From contig NZ_QAAD01000002.1 in the NCBI RefSeq assembly GCF_003046625.1, positions 186,001 to 250,000 on the forward strand: a stretch of 64,000 nucleotides of DNA, read 5' to 3'. Position 1 is the first letter of the stretch, and every line of letters starts with the position of its first letter. A program made the translations under genes and the position numbers. Shown piece after piece: positions 45,123 through 53,742 of the stretch. The notes beneath the pieces are model-generated. The model worked only from the letters and a program-made list of their open reading frames with translations. It was not told the origin of the DNA and ran no database searches. This stretch comes from Mangrovibacterium marinum. Its GTDB lineage: Bacteria; Bacteroidota; Bacteroidia; Bacteroidales; Prolixibacteraceae.

Positions 45123-46412
45123 ATGAAAACTTATATTGCTCCGGCCCCTGCTGAATGGCCGAAACTGCTGGAACGCCCCCTGTTCAATGCCAACGACCTG
45201 GCCGGGCGAGTGCAAGCCATTTTGAATGACATTAAAATTGAAGGTGAAGCCGCTGTTCGACGTTACACCGAAAAATTCGACGGCGTTGTTCTGGACGAGC
45301 TGGCCGTTAGCGACAGCGAAATTGAAGAGGCCATCGCACTGGTGGCTCCCGAACTGAAAGCTGCTATTGAAACAGCCGCCGGAAATATCCTGCGTTTTCA
45401 TGCGCAACAAGCCACCGAAACCCGCAAAGTTGAAACCACCCCCGGCGTTACCTGTTGGCAAAAAGCGGTGGCCATCGAAAAGGTTGGCCTCTACATTCCG
45501 GGGGGCTCCGCCCCGCTTTTTTCAACGGTTTTAATGTTGGCTCTTCCGGCCAAAATTGCAGGCTGCAAGGAAATCGTGTTGTGTACGCCTCCGGGAAAGG
45601 ATGGTAAAATCAACCCGGCCATCTTATTTGCAGCCAAGCTGGTAGGGGTTACAAAGATTTTCAAACTTGGTGGTGTTCAGGCGATTGGCGCAATGGCTTA
45701 CGGCGCCGGCCCAGTGCCCAAAGTGTATAAGATTTTTGGCCCGGGCAACCAATACGTCATGGCAGCCAAGCAACTCATCAGCATCAGCGACGTGGCCATT
45801 GACATGCCTGCCGGCCCATCCGAAGTGGCGGTTATGGCCGACGAATCAGCCAATCCGGCCTTCATTGCCAGCGACCTGCTGTCGCAGGCTGAACACGGCC
45901 CCGACTCACAGGTCGTGCTGGTAGCAAACTCAGGCAACCTGATTGAAGCTGTTCAGACCGAGCTGGACAAGCAACTCGAACAACTCAACCGGGCCGACAT
46001 CGCCTTAAAAGCCCTCGACAATAGCGTCGCTATCGTATTGGACAGCGAAGCAGAGATGGTTGAGCTAATCAACGAGTACGCCCCCGAGCACCTGATTATC
46101 TCCATGAAAAAATACCTGGAGGTAGCCGGGAAAATCACCAATGCCGGATCTGTATTTCTGGGCAATTACACCCCCGAGAGCGCCGGCGACTATGCCTCGG
46201 GAACCAACCACACCCTGCCGACAAACGGCTGGGCCCGTTCCTTCAGTGGGGTCAACCTCGACAGCTTTACAAAAAAAATAACCTTCCAGGAAATCACCGA
46301 ACAGGGTATCCAAAAGCTCGGCCCGGTTATCGAAACTATGGCTGCTGCGGAACAACTGGACGCGCACAAAAATGCAGTAAGCTTGCGCTTAAAAGCACTT
46401 ACAAACGACTAA
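45123..46412 (+). CDS. hisD: Histidinol dehydrogenase
   Basis: This 429-residue zinc enzyme catalyses the last two oxidations, L-histidinol to histidine with NAD. Key segments: VGLYIPGGSAPLFSTVLMLA, GGVQAIGAMAYGAGPVPKVY, SDLLSQAEHGPDSQVVLV (zinc-binding Gln/His) and NEYAPEHLIISMKK with catalytic Glu and His, and ASGTNHTLPTNGWARSFSG. It follows hisG by 29 bases. Confidence 0.97.
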   Translation: MKTYIAPAPAEWPKLLERPLFNANDLAGRVQAILNDIKIEGEAAVRRYTEKFDGVVLDELAVSDSEIEEAIALVAPELKAAIETAAGNILRFHAQQATETRKVETTPGVTCWQKAVAIEKVGLYIPGGSAPLFSTVLMLALPAKIAGCKEIVLCTPPGKDGKINPAILFAAKLVGVTKIFKLGGVQAIGAMAYGAGPVPKVYKIFGPGNQYVMAAKQLISISDVAIDMPAGPSEVAVMADESANPAFIASDLLSQAEHGPDSQVVLVANSGNLIEAVQTELDKQLEQLNRADIALKALDNSVAIVLDSEAEMVELINEYAPEHLIISMKKYLEVAGKITNAGSVFLGNYTPESAGDYASGTNHTLPTNGWARSFSGVNLDSFTKKITFQEITEQGIQKLGPVIETMAAAEQLDAHKNAVSLRLKALTND

Positions 46413-46427
46413 TGGAGATCAAGAACG

Positions 46428-47459
46428 ATGAACTTAGATAAACTATTACGCGAAAACGTTAAAAACCTGAAACCATACTCGTCGGCAAGAGATGAGTTTT
46501 CGGGTGAAGCAATGGTATTTTTGGATGCCAACGAAAACCCCTATAATGCGCCTTACAACCGCTACCCGGATCCACTGCAACGTCAGTTGAAAGAGAAAAT
46601 ATCGGGTATCAAAGGATGTGCTCCGGATAAGATTTTCCTGGGTAATGGCAGCGACGAGCCCATTGATCTCCTCTTTCGTGCTTTCTGCGAGCCAGGCAAA
46701 GACAACATTGTTTCCATCGACCCAACTTATGGTATGTACCAGGTTGCTGCCGATATCAATAACATTGAAGTTCGAAAGATTAAACTGAAGGAAGACTATA
46801 GTTTTTCGGCTGACGAACTATTGGGACAGGCCGATGAAAACAGCAAACTGGCTTTCGTTTGTTCGCCCAACAACCCAACAGCCAACCTGATGGACCAGGG
46901 AGAAATGCTGAAACTCATTCAAAATTTCAAAGGCTTGGTTGTGGTCGACGAAGCTTACATCGACTTTGCGCCGGGTGCCAGTTTGTTGCCCGAGCTCGAT
47001 CGTTATCCCAATCTGGTGATCCTGCAAACCTTCTCCAAGGCTTGGGGAATGGCCGGCATCCGACTGGGGATGGCTTTCGCCTCTCCCGATATCATTAAAA
47101 TCTTCAACAAGATTAAATATCCCTACAACATCAACATCCTGACGCAACAAAAAGCCCTGGAGTTGATTGAGCAGGAAACCGAAAAGAACGCCTGGGTAGA
47201 AACGCTTCTGGCAGAACGTACAAAACTGAGCGAACAACTGAAGGCTTTTCCTTTTGTTGTAAAAATTTACCCTTCCGATGCCAACTTTCTACTGGTCAAG
47301 TTGCACGACGCCCGCGGAATTTACGACTACCTGGTTGAAAATGGCGTCATCGTTCGCGACCGCTCCAAGGTAATTTTGTGCGACGACAGCCTTCGAATCA
47401 CAGTCGGCTCACCGGAGGAAAATGAGATACTGATTGAGAAACTAAAAGAACTAATATAG
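46428..47459 (+). CDS. hisC: Histidinol-phosphate aminotransferase
   Basis: A 343-residue fold-type I PLP enzyme converting imidazole acetol phosphate to histidinol phosphate. [18 protein letters not shown] at the start, [23 protein letters not shown] (Asp for the pyridine nitrogen) and [16 protein letters not shown] with PLP-binding Lys204 are present. It follows hisD by 15 bases. Its stop is three bases before the first inverted-repeat cassette. Confidence 0.97.
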   Translation: MNLDKLLRENVKNLKPYSSARDEFSGEAMVFLDANENPYNAPYNRYPDPLQRQLKEKISGIKGCAPDKIFLGNGSDEPIDLLFRAFCEPGKDNIVSIDPTYGMYQVAADINNIEVRKIKLKEDYSFSADELLGQADENSKLAFVCSPNNPTANLMDQGEMLKLIQNFKGLVVVDEAYIDFAPGASLLPELDRYPNLVILQTFSKAWGMAGIRLGMAFASPDIIKIFNKIKYPYNINILTQQKALELIEQETEKNAWVETLLAERTKLSEQLKAFPFVVKIYPSDANFLLVKLHDARGIYDYLVENGVIVRDRSKVILCDDSLRITVGSPEENEILIEKLKELI

Positions 47460-47461
47460 AA

Positions 47462-47878
47462 AATATCCAATATCGGATACTCAATAACCAATATCCAAGG
47501 ATGAATACCGAATCGAGAATTTTTGATCTGGAAGACCGCTTAATTGACTTTGCTCTGAAAGTTGATGAAATCGTTGAAAAACTTCCAAATACGAGGTTAG
47601 CCAATCATTTGGCTGGTCAAGTTGTTCGAAGCAGTACTGCTCCGGAACTGAACTACGGAGAAACGCAGTCTGCTGAATCACAACGCGATTTCATTCACAA
47701 AATGCAGATCATTTTGAAAGAACTTCGGGAAACAAGAGTGACATTGAAAATTATTCTTCGCAAACCGTTGTTGCCATTCGAAGTTGTTGATTCTGTTCTA
47801 AAAGAAAACGAAGAATTGATAGCCATTTTTGCTAAAAGCATTAAAACGGCCAAGTCGAAGCTATCTTAATTGGATATT
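47462..47878. repeat. Inverted-repeat cassette 1 (carries four-helix-bundle ORF)
   Basis: AATATCCAAT (47462-47471) and ATTGGATATT (47869-47878) are perfect inverses that bracket the ORF 47501-47869. A second ATATCC string lies at 47491-47496. The cassette fills the hisC-hisB gap exactly, with hisB starting 37 bases later. Confidence 0.6.
47501..47869 (+). CDS. Four-helix-bundle protein (S23/23S rRNA intervening-sequence family), copy 1
   Basis: 122 residues, all helical: [60 protein letters not shown]. The [15 protein letters not shown]-like segment is the mark of the family first found as ORFs inside intervening sequences of 23S rRNA genes. Function is unknown; the fold is a pentamer-forming four-helix bundle in known cases. 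It has no place in histidine synthesis. It lies between hisC and hisB, same strand, inside inverted repeats. Confidence 0.8.
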   Translation: MNTESRIFDLEDRLIDFALKVDEIVEKLPNTRLANHLAGQVVRSSTAPELNYGETQSAESQRDFIHKMQIILKELRETRVTLKIILRKPLLPFEVVDSVLKENEELIAIFAKSIKTAKSKLS

Positions 47879-47915
47879 CAAAATTGTTTATTCATTATTC
47901 GAAATTATTAACACT

Positions 47916-49037
47916 ATGAAGAAAGCTCTTTTCATCGATAGAGACGGAACCCTGATTATTGAACCGGCGGACGAGCAAATCGACTCGCTGGAAAAACTGG
48001 AGTTCCTGCCCAAGGTTTTCCGCAATATGCATTTTATTGCCAAAAACCTCAACTACGAGTTGGTGATGGTGACCAACCAGGACGGTCTCGGAACTGATTC
48101 ATTTCCGGAGGACACCTTCTGGCCGGCACACAACAAAATGCTGAAAGCGCTCGAAAATGAAGATGTTGTTTTTGACGACATTTTAATCGACCGTCATTTT
48201 CCGCACGATAACGCGCCTACCCGCAAACCGGGCACCGGAATGATGGGCAAATACATGGACGGCAGTTACGACCTGGCCAACAGCTTTGTGATTGGCGACC
48301 GCCTGACCGACATCATGCTGGCTAAAAACCTTGGGGCTAAAGGAATCCTGATCAGCGACGGCTCATTGGTCGATGAAATGAAAGCACAAGGGCTGGAAGA
48401 CTTCTGCGCTTTGATAACCAACGACTGGGACGATATTTACGCACGCGTTGCTGCTCCGGAACGTACCGCCCGCGTTGAACGCAACACCAAAGAAACGAAG
48501 ATCCTCGTCGAGCTGAACCTGGATGGAACCGGCAAAGGAAACATCTCAACCGGGCTCGGCTTCTTCGACCACATGCTGGACCAGATTGCCCGCCACGCCG
48601 GAGTTAACCTGACGGTAAAAGTTGAAGGCGACCTGCAGGTAGACGAACACCACACCATTGAGGACACCGGACTGGCACTGGGAGAAGCGTTCAAGATCGC
48701 TTTGGGCGACAAACGAGGCGTGGAACGTTACGGCTACTGCCTGCCTATGGACGATTGTCTGGCCCAGTGCGCCATCGACTTTGGCGGACGCCCCTGGATT
48801 GTATGGGACGCCGAGTTCAAGCGCGAAAAAGTCGGCGACATGCCAACGGAGATGTTCTTCCACTTCTTTAAGTCATTTTCCGACACCTCGCTTTCGAACC
48901 TGAATATTAAAGCTGAAGGCCAGAACGAGCATCACAAAATCGAAGGAATCTTTAAAGCGCTGGCCCGCGCCATAAAAATGGCAATTAAGAAAGATGTGTT
49001 TAACTTTGAGCTTCCTTCAACTAAAGGAACCTTGTAG
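47916..49037 (+). CDS. hisB: Bifunctional histidinol-phosphatase / imidazoleglycerol-phosphate dehydratase
   Basis: 373 residues in two enzymes. The N-terminal HAD phosphatase (1-165) begins [17 protein letters not shown] with the nucleophile Asp; [17 protein letters not shown] and [19 protein letters not shown] follow. The Cys ligands of the E. coli zinc loop are absent: that loop reads [15 protein letters not shown]. The C-terminal dehydratase (from about 180) has [33 protein letters not shown] and [16 protein letters not shown], the Mn-binding His residues. The frame is open from 47829, but the ATG at 47916 is the family start. Confidence 0.95.
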   Translation: MKKALFIDRDGTLIIEPADEQIDSLEKLEFLPKVFRNMHFIAKNLNYELVMVTNQDGLGTDSFPEDTFWPAHNKMLKALENEDVVFDDILIDRHFPHDNAPTRKPGTGMMGKYMDGSYDLANSFVIGDRLTDIMLAKNLGAKGILISDGSLVDEMKAQGLEDFCALITNDWDDIYARVAAPERTARVERNTKETKILVELNLDGTGKGNISTGLGFFDHMLDQIARHAGVNLTVKVEGDLQVDEHHTIEDTGLALGEAFKIALGDKRGVERYGYCLPMDDCLAQCAIDFGGRPWIVWDAEFKREKVGDMPTEMFFHFFKSFSDTSLSNLNIKAEGQNEHHKIEGIFKALARAIKMAIKKDVFNFELPSTKGTL

Positions 49038-49045
49038 CAAAACGA

Positions 49046-49503
49046 ACCACAAAGAACGCAAAGACTTGCACAAAGCACACGAAGTATGAATGATTTGGAA
49101 GACACGTTTAAATTGATACTCGACAATTCGTTTAAAGTACACTCAGCATTAGGGCCGGGGCTTCTTGAAAGTGCCTATGAAGAATGCCTGGCGTATGAAT
49201 TGCTTCAATGCGGCTTATTTGTGGAACGCCAGAAAGCACTGCCTCTGGTTTACAAAGATGTAAAACTGGATGCTGGCTACCGGGTCGACTTGATGGTTGA
49301 ACGAAAAATCATCATCGAAATTAAATCGATTGATGCACTGGCTGATATTCATTTGGCTCAAATACTAACTTATATGAAACTGTCCGATTCAAAACTCGGG
49401 CTCTTGGTTAACTTTAATGTAAAAAAACTCAAAGACGGCATTAAACGAGTTATCCTATAACTCTTTTGTGACCTTCGTGAAAAAACTTAGCGCCCTTTGT
49501 GGT
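49046..49503. repeat. Inverted-repeat cassette 2 (carries GxxExxY ORF)
   Basis: The left arm at 49046-49084 starts ACCACAAAGAACGCAAAG; the right arm at 49463-49503, read in reverse complement, starts ACCACAAAGGGCGCTAAG. The arms of about 40 bases stay similar to the end (CAC.AAG, then CAC..AAG), an imperfect long inverted repeat. They enclose only the GxxExxY gene. The hisB stop is 8 bases before, and purU starts 12 bases after. Confidence 0.8.
49086..49460 (+). CDS. GxxExxY family protein (PDDEXK-like)
   Basis: 124 residues. The naming motif is GPGLLESAYEECLAYEL. The core YRVDLMVERKIIIEIKSID has the Asp...Glu-x-Lys arrangement of PD-(D/E)XK nucleases, so nuclease activity is possible but unproven; the family function is unknown. 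The genes are frequent in Bacteroidota, often among unrelated genes. Here it stands between hisB and purU on the same strand, inside a 40-base inverted repeat. Confidence 0.85.
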   Translation: MNDLEDTFKLILDNSFKVHSALGPGLLESAYEECLAYELLQCGLFVERQKALPLVYKDVKLDAGYRVDLMVERKIIIEIKSIDALADIHLAQILTYMKLSDSKLGLLVNFNVKKLKDGIKRVIL

Positions 49504-49515
49504 AAAAAATAGAAT

Positions 49516-50400
49516 ATGAAAAGCATCAAACAACTTCGTGAAAAAAAGAATACAGCGATTCTTTTAATACACTGCCCCGATAAACAAGGAATTTTGGCAA
49601 CAGTTACTGAATTTCTGAATGAAAATAACGGCAATATTATCTACCTGGATCAATATGTCGACCGCGTTGAAAAGATTTTTTACATGCGGGTTGAGTGGGA
49701 ACTGGAAGGTTTTGCCATTCCCGCGGATAAAATCAAAGAATATTTCGACACGCTGATTGCCTCGAAACTGGAAATGGATTACTCGATCCATTTTTCGAAA
49801 CAGATGCCCCGCATGGCCATCTTCGTTTCCAAGATGTCGCATTGTTTGTTCGACATCCTTTCGCGCTACACCGCCGGCGAATGGGATGTTGAAATTCCGC
49901 TGATCATCAGCAACCACAAAGACCTGGAGCCCGTTGCTCAGCGTTTCGACATTGCCTTCCACTACATTCCGGTAACCAAGGAAAACAAAGCCGAACAGGA
50001 AGCCCTGGAAATTGAACTGCTGAAAAAATACAAAGTCGATTTCATTGTCTTAGCTCGATACATGCAGGTTCTTTCTCCGGAGTTTGTCAGCAAGTACCCC
50101 AACCGGATTATCAACATTCACCACTCGTTTCTCCCCGCTTTTGCAGGGGCTAAGCCTTACCATGCCGCACATGCCCGTGGTGTGAAGATTATTGGTGCCA
50201 CCAGCCACTACGTGACCAGCGAGTTGGATGGAGGCCCGATCATTGAACAGGATGTAACCCGCTGCAGCCATATTGATACGGTTGAACGCCTGGTTCGCAA
50301 AGGGCGCGACCTGGAGAAGATTGTCCTGTCGCATGCCGTATTCAAGCATCTGCAGCGCAAAATTTTGGTTTACAAGAACAAGACCGTCGTCTTTAACTAG
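49516..50400 (+). CDS. purU: Formyltetrahydrofolate deformylase
   Basis: 294 residues. An N-terminal ACT domain (ILLIHCPDKQGILATVTEFL, about 14-90) is followed by the formyltransferase-like catalytic domain with IINIHHSFLPAFAGAKPYHAA and GATSHYVTSELDGGPIIEQDV, which carry the catalytic Asn, His and Asp. It hydrolyses 10-formyl-THF to formate and THF, balancing one-carbon pools. HisF/HisH releases AICAR, which consumes 10-formyl-THF in purine synthesis, so a metabolic link with the operon is plausible, though inferred. Confidence 0.93.
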   Translation: MKSIKQLREKKNTAILLIHCPDKQGILATVTEFLNENNGNIIYLDQYVDRVEKIFYMRVEWELEGFAIPADKIKEYFDTLIASKLEMDYSIHFSKQMPRMAIFVSKMSHCLFDILSRYTAGEWDVEIPLIISNHKDLEPVAQRFDIAFHYIPVTKENKAEQEALEIELLKKYKVDFIVLARYMQVLSPEFVSKYPNRIINIHHSFLPAFAGAKPYHAAHARGVKIIGATSHYVTSELDGGPIIEQDVTRCSHIDTVERLVRKGRDLEKIVLSHAVFKHLQRKILVYKNKTVVFN

Positions 50401-50412
50401 TAACGATATTTT

Positions 50413-50949
50413 ATGAAGAAATTGAAGAACACGCTGAAAAGCATCATTAGCCTAATTGCAATATTTGCAGGCATCAACGCCTCGGCCCAAACGGACTATG
50501 GCTACCTTGTGAAGGTCGGCGATCGGGCTCCGGATTTTGAAACAACAACTCCCGATGGGACGATCGTCAAACTTTCGGATCTGCGCGGAAAGGTTGTGAT
50601 GCTTCAATTTACAGCCAGCTGGTGCAGCGTTTGCCGCAAAGAAATGCCGCATATTGAAGCCGATATCTGGAACAAACACAAGAGCAATCCCGATTTCGCC
50701 CTGTACGGAGTGGATCTGGATGAACCGGCGGAGAAAGTCGAAGCCTTTGCCCAACAAATACCGGTGAGCTACCCGCTGCTGCTCGATGCGAAAGGAGAAA
50801 TTTTCTACCAATATGCTGAAAAAGGAGCCGGCGTCACCCGCAACGTTATCATCGACAAAAACGGTAAAATTGTTTTTCTCACGCGGCTTTTCAAGCAAGA
50901 AGAGTTTGACCAGATGAAAGCTGTAATTGAAGAATTGCTGAAAAAATAG
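50413..50949 (+). CDS. TlpA-like thioredoxin-fold protein, exported
   Basis: 178 residues: an N-terminal signal sequence (SIISLIAIFAGINASAQ, cut after SAQ) and a redoxin domain with VGDRAPDFETTTPDGTIVKL and MLQFTASWCSVCRKEMPH (Cys71, Cys74). The cis-Pro residue is replaced near AGVTRNVIIDKNGKI (Thr before Arg), unlike the TlpA protein at 41.2 kb which has Ile-Pro, so its redox partner or rate may differ. It follows purU by 12 bases, in the his transcript. No role in histidine synthesis is known. Confidence 0.85.
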   Translation: MKKLKNTLKSIISLIAIFAGINASAQTDYGYLVKVGDRAPDFETTTPDGTIVKLSDLRGKVVMLQFTASWCSVCRKEMPHIEADIWNKHKSNPDFALYGVDLDEPAEKVEAFAQQIPVSYPLLLDAKGEIFYQYAEKGAGVTRNVIIDKNGKIVFLTRLFKQEEFDQMKAVIEELLKK

Positions 50950-50952
50950 TAC

Positions 50953-51406
50953 AGAAGTACGAAGTACATGAGTTCATAAGTACTTCCACAAACGAAATAA
51001 TCGACGATGAAAACCTACCGTGAATTTGTTGCCTGGCAAAAAGCCATGACCTTTGTAACCAAAGTGTATAAGACTACCCGCAATTTTCCTCGCGAGGAGT
51101 TATTTGGGCTCACAAGTCAGATCCGAAGGTCAGCGATTTCGATTCCCTCAAATTTTGCAGAGGGCTTTGGACGGAAAGGCAACAACGAGTTTCTACGTTT
51201 CATCCGCATTGCTATCGGTTCACTTTATGAATGTCAAACTCAATTAGAAATCGCATTCAATATTGAATACCTTGAAATGCAAAAATTCGAAGAACTTTTC
51301 GAACAAAGCAGAGAAATTGAAGCGCTGTTAAGGGGACTAGAAAAGAAATTATCGGCCCAAAACTCATGAAATCATGTACTTTACACTCATGAACTAAAAT
51401 TAAAAC
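50953..51406. repeat. Inverted-repeat cassette 3 (carries four-helix-bundle ORF)
   Basis: Left end GAAGTACATGAGTTCATAAG (within 50953-50996) and right end 51366-51406, whose reverse complement reads AGTACATGATTTCATGAG, form an imperfect inverted repeat. The right end begins inside the ORF stop codon. Both ends are repeated, without an ORF between them, at 52864-52947. Confidence 0.75.
51007..51369 (+). CDS. Four-helix-bundle protein (S23/23S rRNA intervening-sequence family), copy 2
   Basis: 120 residues with the classic family pattern: WQKAMTFVTKVYKTTRNFP, EELFGLTSQIRRSAISIPSN, FAEGFGRKGNNEFLRFIRIA and GSLYECQTQLEIAFN. It is clearly a different branch from copy 1 at 47.5 kb (few shared residues outside the R-S/S-I-P area). 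It lies between the redoxin gene and hisH, same strand, inside an inverted-repeat cassette. Function unknown. Confidence 0.9.
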   Translation: MKTYREFVAWQKAMTFVTKVYKTTRNFPREELFGLTSQIRRSAISIPSNFAEGFGRKGNNEFLRFIRIAIGSLYECQTQLEIAFNIEYLEMQKFEELFEQSREIEALLRGLEKKLSAQNS

Positions 51407-51408
51407 CC

Positions 51409-52008
51409 ATGAATTTAGTCATCATCAAATACAACGCCGGGAACATTGAGTCGGTGAACAACGCACTGGAGAGATTGGGCGTAAAAGCTGAAATTACCGG
51501 CGACCACGAGAAAATAAAAGCGGCCGACAAGGTCATTTTTCCGGGAGTTGGCGAGGCCAGCACAACCATGGCTTTCCTCAAACAAGAAGGCCTGGACAAA
51601 CTGATCCCCTCCCTCAAACAGCCGGTTTTAGGCATCTGCCTCGGACTGCAACTGATGTGCAGCCATTCGGAAGAAGGCGACACAGCTTGCCTCGGTATTT
51701 TCGAAGAAAAAGTGAAACGCTTTCAACCAAAACCGGGCATGGAGTACGTCACCAAAGTACCGCACATGGGCTGGAACACGATTACCAACCTGAAAAGTGA
51801 CCTGTTCGACGCGTCTCTGCAAGACCAGTTCGTATACTTTGTTCACTCGTACTACGCAACGGTGGGAGAACACACGGCTGCAGTGGGCAATTACATCAAC
51901 CCGTTTAGCGCGGCTTTGCACAAAGACAATTTTTACGCCACCCAGTTTCACCCTGAAAAAAGCGGAACTGTAGGCGCCAGGATCTTGGAAAACTTTATAA
52001 AATTATAA
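51409..52008 (+). CDS. hisH: Imidazole glycerol phosphate synthase, glutaminase subunit
   Basis: 199 residues, class I glutamine amidotransferase. VLGICLGLQLM carries nucleophile Cys77, and QFHPEKSG the His181/Glu183 pair; the PGVGEAS oxyanion strand is also present. It supplies ammonia to HisF through the barrel. Its ATG lies directly after the right end of cassette 3. Confidence 0.97.
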   Translation: MNLVIIKYNAGNIESVNNALERLGVKAEITGDHEKIKAADKVIFPGVGEASTTMAFLKQEGLDKLIPSLKQPVLGICLGLQLMCSHSEEGDTACLGIFEEKVKRFQPKPGMEYVTKVPHMGWNTITNLKSDLFDASLQDQFVYFVHSYYATVGEHTAAVGNYINPFSAALHKDNFYATQFHPEKSGTVGARILENFIKL

Positions 52009-52122
52009 GCCCCTCCTAACCTCCCCGAAGGGGAGGAACAAAGAAGGCGAACAGATAAGAACTTTTTAGTAAAACTTCAAAAAAACGATTCCCCCTCCCT
52101 CGGAGGGGGCTAGGGGGAGGCC
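52009..52122. repeat. Inverted pair of GC-rich hairpins without ORF
   Basis: Hairpin CCTCCCCGAAGGGGAGG (52020-52036) and hairpin CCCCCTCCCTCGGAGGGGG (52091-52109) each fold on themselves. The left block CCCCTCCTAACCTCCCC and the right block in reverse complement (CCTCCCCCTAGCCCCCTCC) are variants of the same sequence, so the pair forms a larger inverted repeat with a 54-base A-rich centre. It fills the hisH-hisA gap. Confidence 0.75.
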
Positions 52123-52127
52123 TATTT

Positions 52128-52853
52128 ATGATTACAATAATCCCAGCCATCGACCTGATCGACGCCAAGTGCGTGCGCTTGTCTCAAGGCGATTACAATC
52201 AAAAGACTGTTTACAACGAAAATCCGCTCGAAGTAGCCAAGATGTTCGAAGATGCCGGAATTACCCGTCTTCACCTGGTTGACCTGGATGGCGCCAAAGC
52301 CAAACACATTGTCAACTACAAAGTTCTGGAAACCATCGCCTCTAAAACCAACCTGGTAATCGACTTCGGAGGTGGGTTGAAAAGCGATGAAGATCTGCGC
52401 ATCGCCTTCGAAAGCGGCGCACAAATGGTTACCGGCGGAAGTATCGCAGTGAAAGACCGGGAAACTTTCCTGAGTTGGATTGAAACCTACGGAGCCGAAA
52501 AAATCATACTTGGAGCCGATGCTAAAGACAAGAAAATCGCGGTAAGTGGCTGGCAGGAAGTTTCGGAACTGCCGATCCTCGATTTTATCGATGGCTACAC
52601 ACAAAAAGGCATCCAAAAAGTGATCTCAACCGACATTGCCCGCGATGGTATGTTGAGTGGACCAAGTATTGAGCTTTACAAAGAAATATTGGATCAATTC
52701 CCGAAACTGGAATTAATTGCCAGTGGCGGAATCGCGTCGATGAAAGATATTATTGAACTGGACGAGATGGGCGTGCCCGGCGTAATTACCGGCAAAGCCA
52801 TTTACGAAAACAGAATCAGTTTGGAAGAAATTGAAAAGTACATAAGTAAATAG
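52128..52853 (+). CDS. hisA: ProFAR isomerase
   Basis: 241 residues forming a TIM barrel that isomerises ProFAR to PRFAR. The N-terminal [20 protein letters not shown] holds catalytic Asp9; [15 protein letters not shown] and [20 protein letters not shown] (second catalytic Asp) are the phosphate-binding half-barrel repeats. It is preceded by the hairpin pair at 52.0-52.1 kb. Confidence 0.97.
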   Translation: MITIIPAIDLIDAKCVRLSQGDYNQKTVYNENPLEVAKMFEDAGITRLHLVDLDGAKAKHIVNYKVLETIASKTNLVIDFGGGLKSDEDLRIAFESGAQMVTGGSIAVKDRETFLSWIETYGAEKIILGADAKDKKIAVSGWQEVSELPILDFIDGYTQKGIQKVISTDIARDGMLSGPSIELYKEILDQFPKLELIASGGIASMKDIIELDEMGVPGVITGKAIYENRISLEEIEKYISK

Positions 52854-52863
52854 TCCATTCGTG

Positions 52864-52947
52864 TATAAGTCCAAAGTACATAAGTTCCGATAACGAACAC
52901 CACTTATGGACTTATGAACATCGCACTTATGAACTCAAAATCAAAAC
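52864..52947. repeat. ORF-less copy of the cassette 3 termini
   Basis: The left part (AAGTCCAAAGTACATAAGTTC ends at 52887) matches the left end of cassette 3 (GAAGTACATGAGTTC), and the right part CACTTATGAACTCAAAATC matches its right end CACTCATGAACTAAAATT. ATAAGTCCA (52865-52873) and TGGACTTAT (52907-52915) form a perfect nine-pair stem. No ORF lies inside. It fills the hisA-hisF gap. Confidence 0.75.
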
Positions 52948-52953
52948 TGCATC

Positions 52954-53709
52954 ATGCTTGCAAAACGAATAATACCATGCCTGGATATCAAAGACGGTCA
53001 GACCGTGAAGGGCATCAACTTTGTCAATATAAAAAGTGTGGGAGACCCGGTTGAACTGGGCGCGATGTACGCCGAGCAAGGAGCCGACGAGCTGGTTTTC
53101 CTCGACATTACCGCGACCCACGAAGGCCGCAAAACCTTTGTTGACCTGGTGAAACGCATCGCCCGCGAAATCAACATTCCTTTCACAGTTGGCGGCGGCA
53201 TCAGCGAACTGAAGGATGCGGAAGCCCTGTTGAGTGCCGGTGCCGACAAGATCAGCATCAACTCATCGGCTGTGCGCAACCCGAAACTGATCGACGAGCT
53301 GGCCCTCAATTTCGGAACACAGTTCGTGGTGGTTGCCATCGACGCCAAAAACTACGATGGCCGCTGGACGGTAACTGTCAATGGAGGCCGCATTCCAACC
53401 GACAAAGAGTTATTCTCGTGGGCCAAGGAAGCGGAAAATCGGGGCGCCGGCGAGATTCTGTTCACCTCGATGGATCACGATGGAACGAAAGCTGGTTTTG
53501 CCAATGCCGAATTGTCGAAAATGGCCGACATGTTGAAAATCCCGATCATCGCCTCCGGCGGTGCCGGTAACATGGATCACTTTGTCGATGTTTTCACCAA
53601 AGGAAAGGCCGATGCCGGACTGGCAGCAAGCATCTTCCACTACAAGGAAATTGCCATCCCCGATTTGAAGCATTACCTGAAAAACAAAGGTATTGCAGTT
53701 CGCGAATAA
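52954..53709 (+). CDS. hisF: Imidazole glycerol phosphate synthase, cyclase subunit
   Basis: 251 residues, TIM barrel. [20 protein letters not shown] carries catalytic Asp11, [20 protein letters not shown] the second catalytic Asp, and [15 protein letters not shown] binds phosphate. With HisH it makes imidazole glycerol phosphate and AICAR. It lies 100 bases after hisA. Confidence 0.97.
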   Translation: MLAKRIIPCLDIKDGQTVKGINFVNIKSVGDPVELGAMYAEQGADELVFLDITATHEGRKTFVDLVKRIAREINIPFTVGGGISELKDAEALLSAGADKISINSSAVRNPKLIDELALNFGTQFVVVAIDAKNYDGRWTVTVNGGRIPTDKELFSWAKEAENRGAGEILFTSMDHDGTKAGFANAELSKMADMLKIPIIASGGAGNMDHFVDVFTKGKADAGLAASIFHYKEIAIPDLKHYLKNKGIAVRE

Positions 53710-53742
53710 GCTGACTATCTTTAGGACTCTCAAGTTACAACC

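Noticed and set aside
47829-47915. Longer start for hisB (47829)
   Set aside because: It would overlap the four-helix-bundle gene and the right repeat arm; HAD phosphatases start close to the DxDGT motif, here at 47916.
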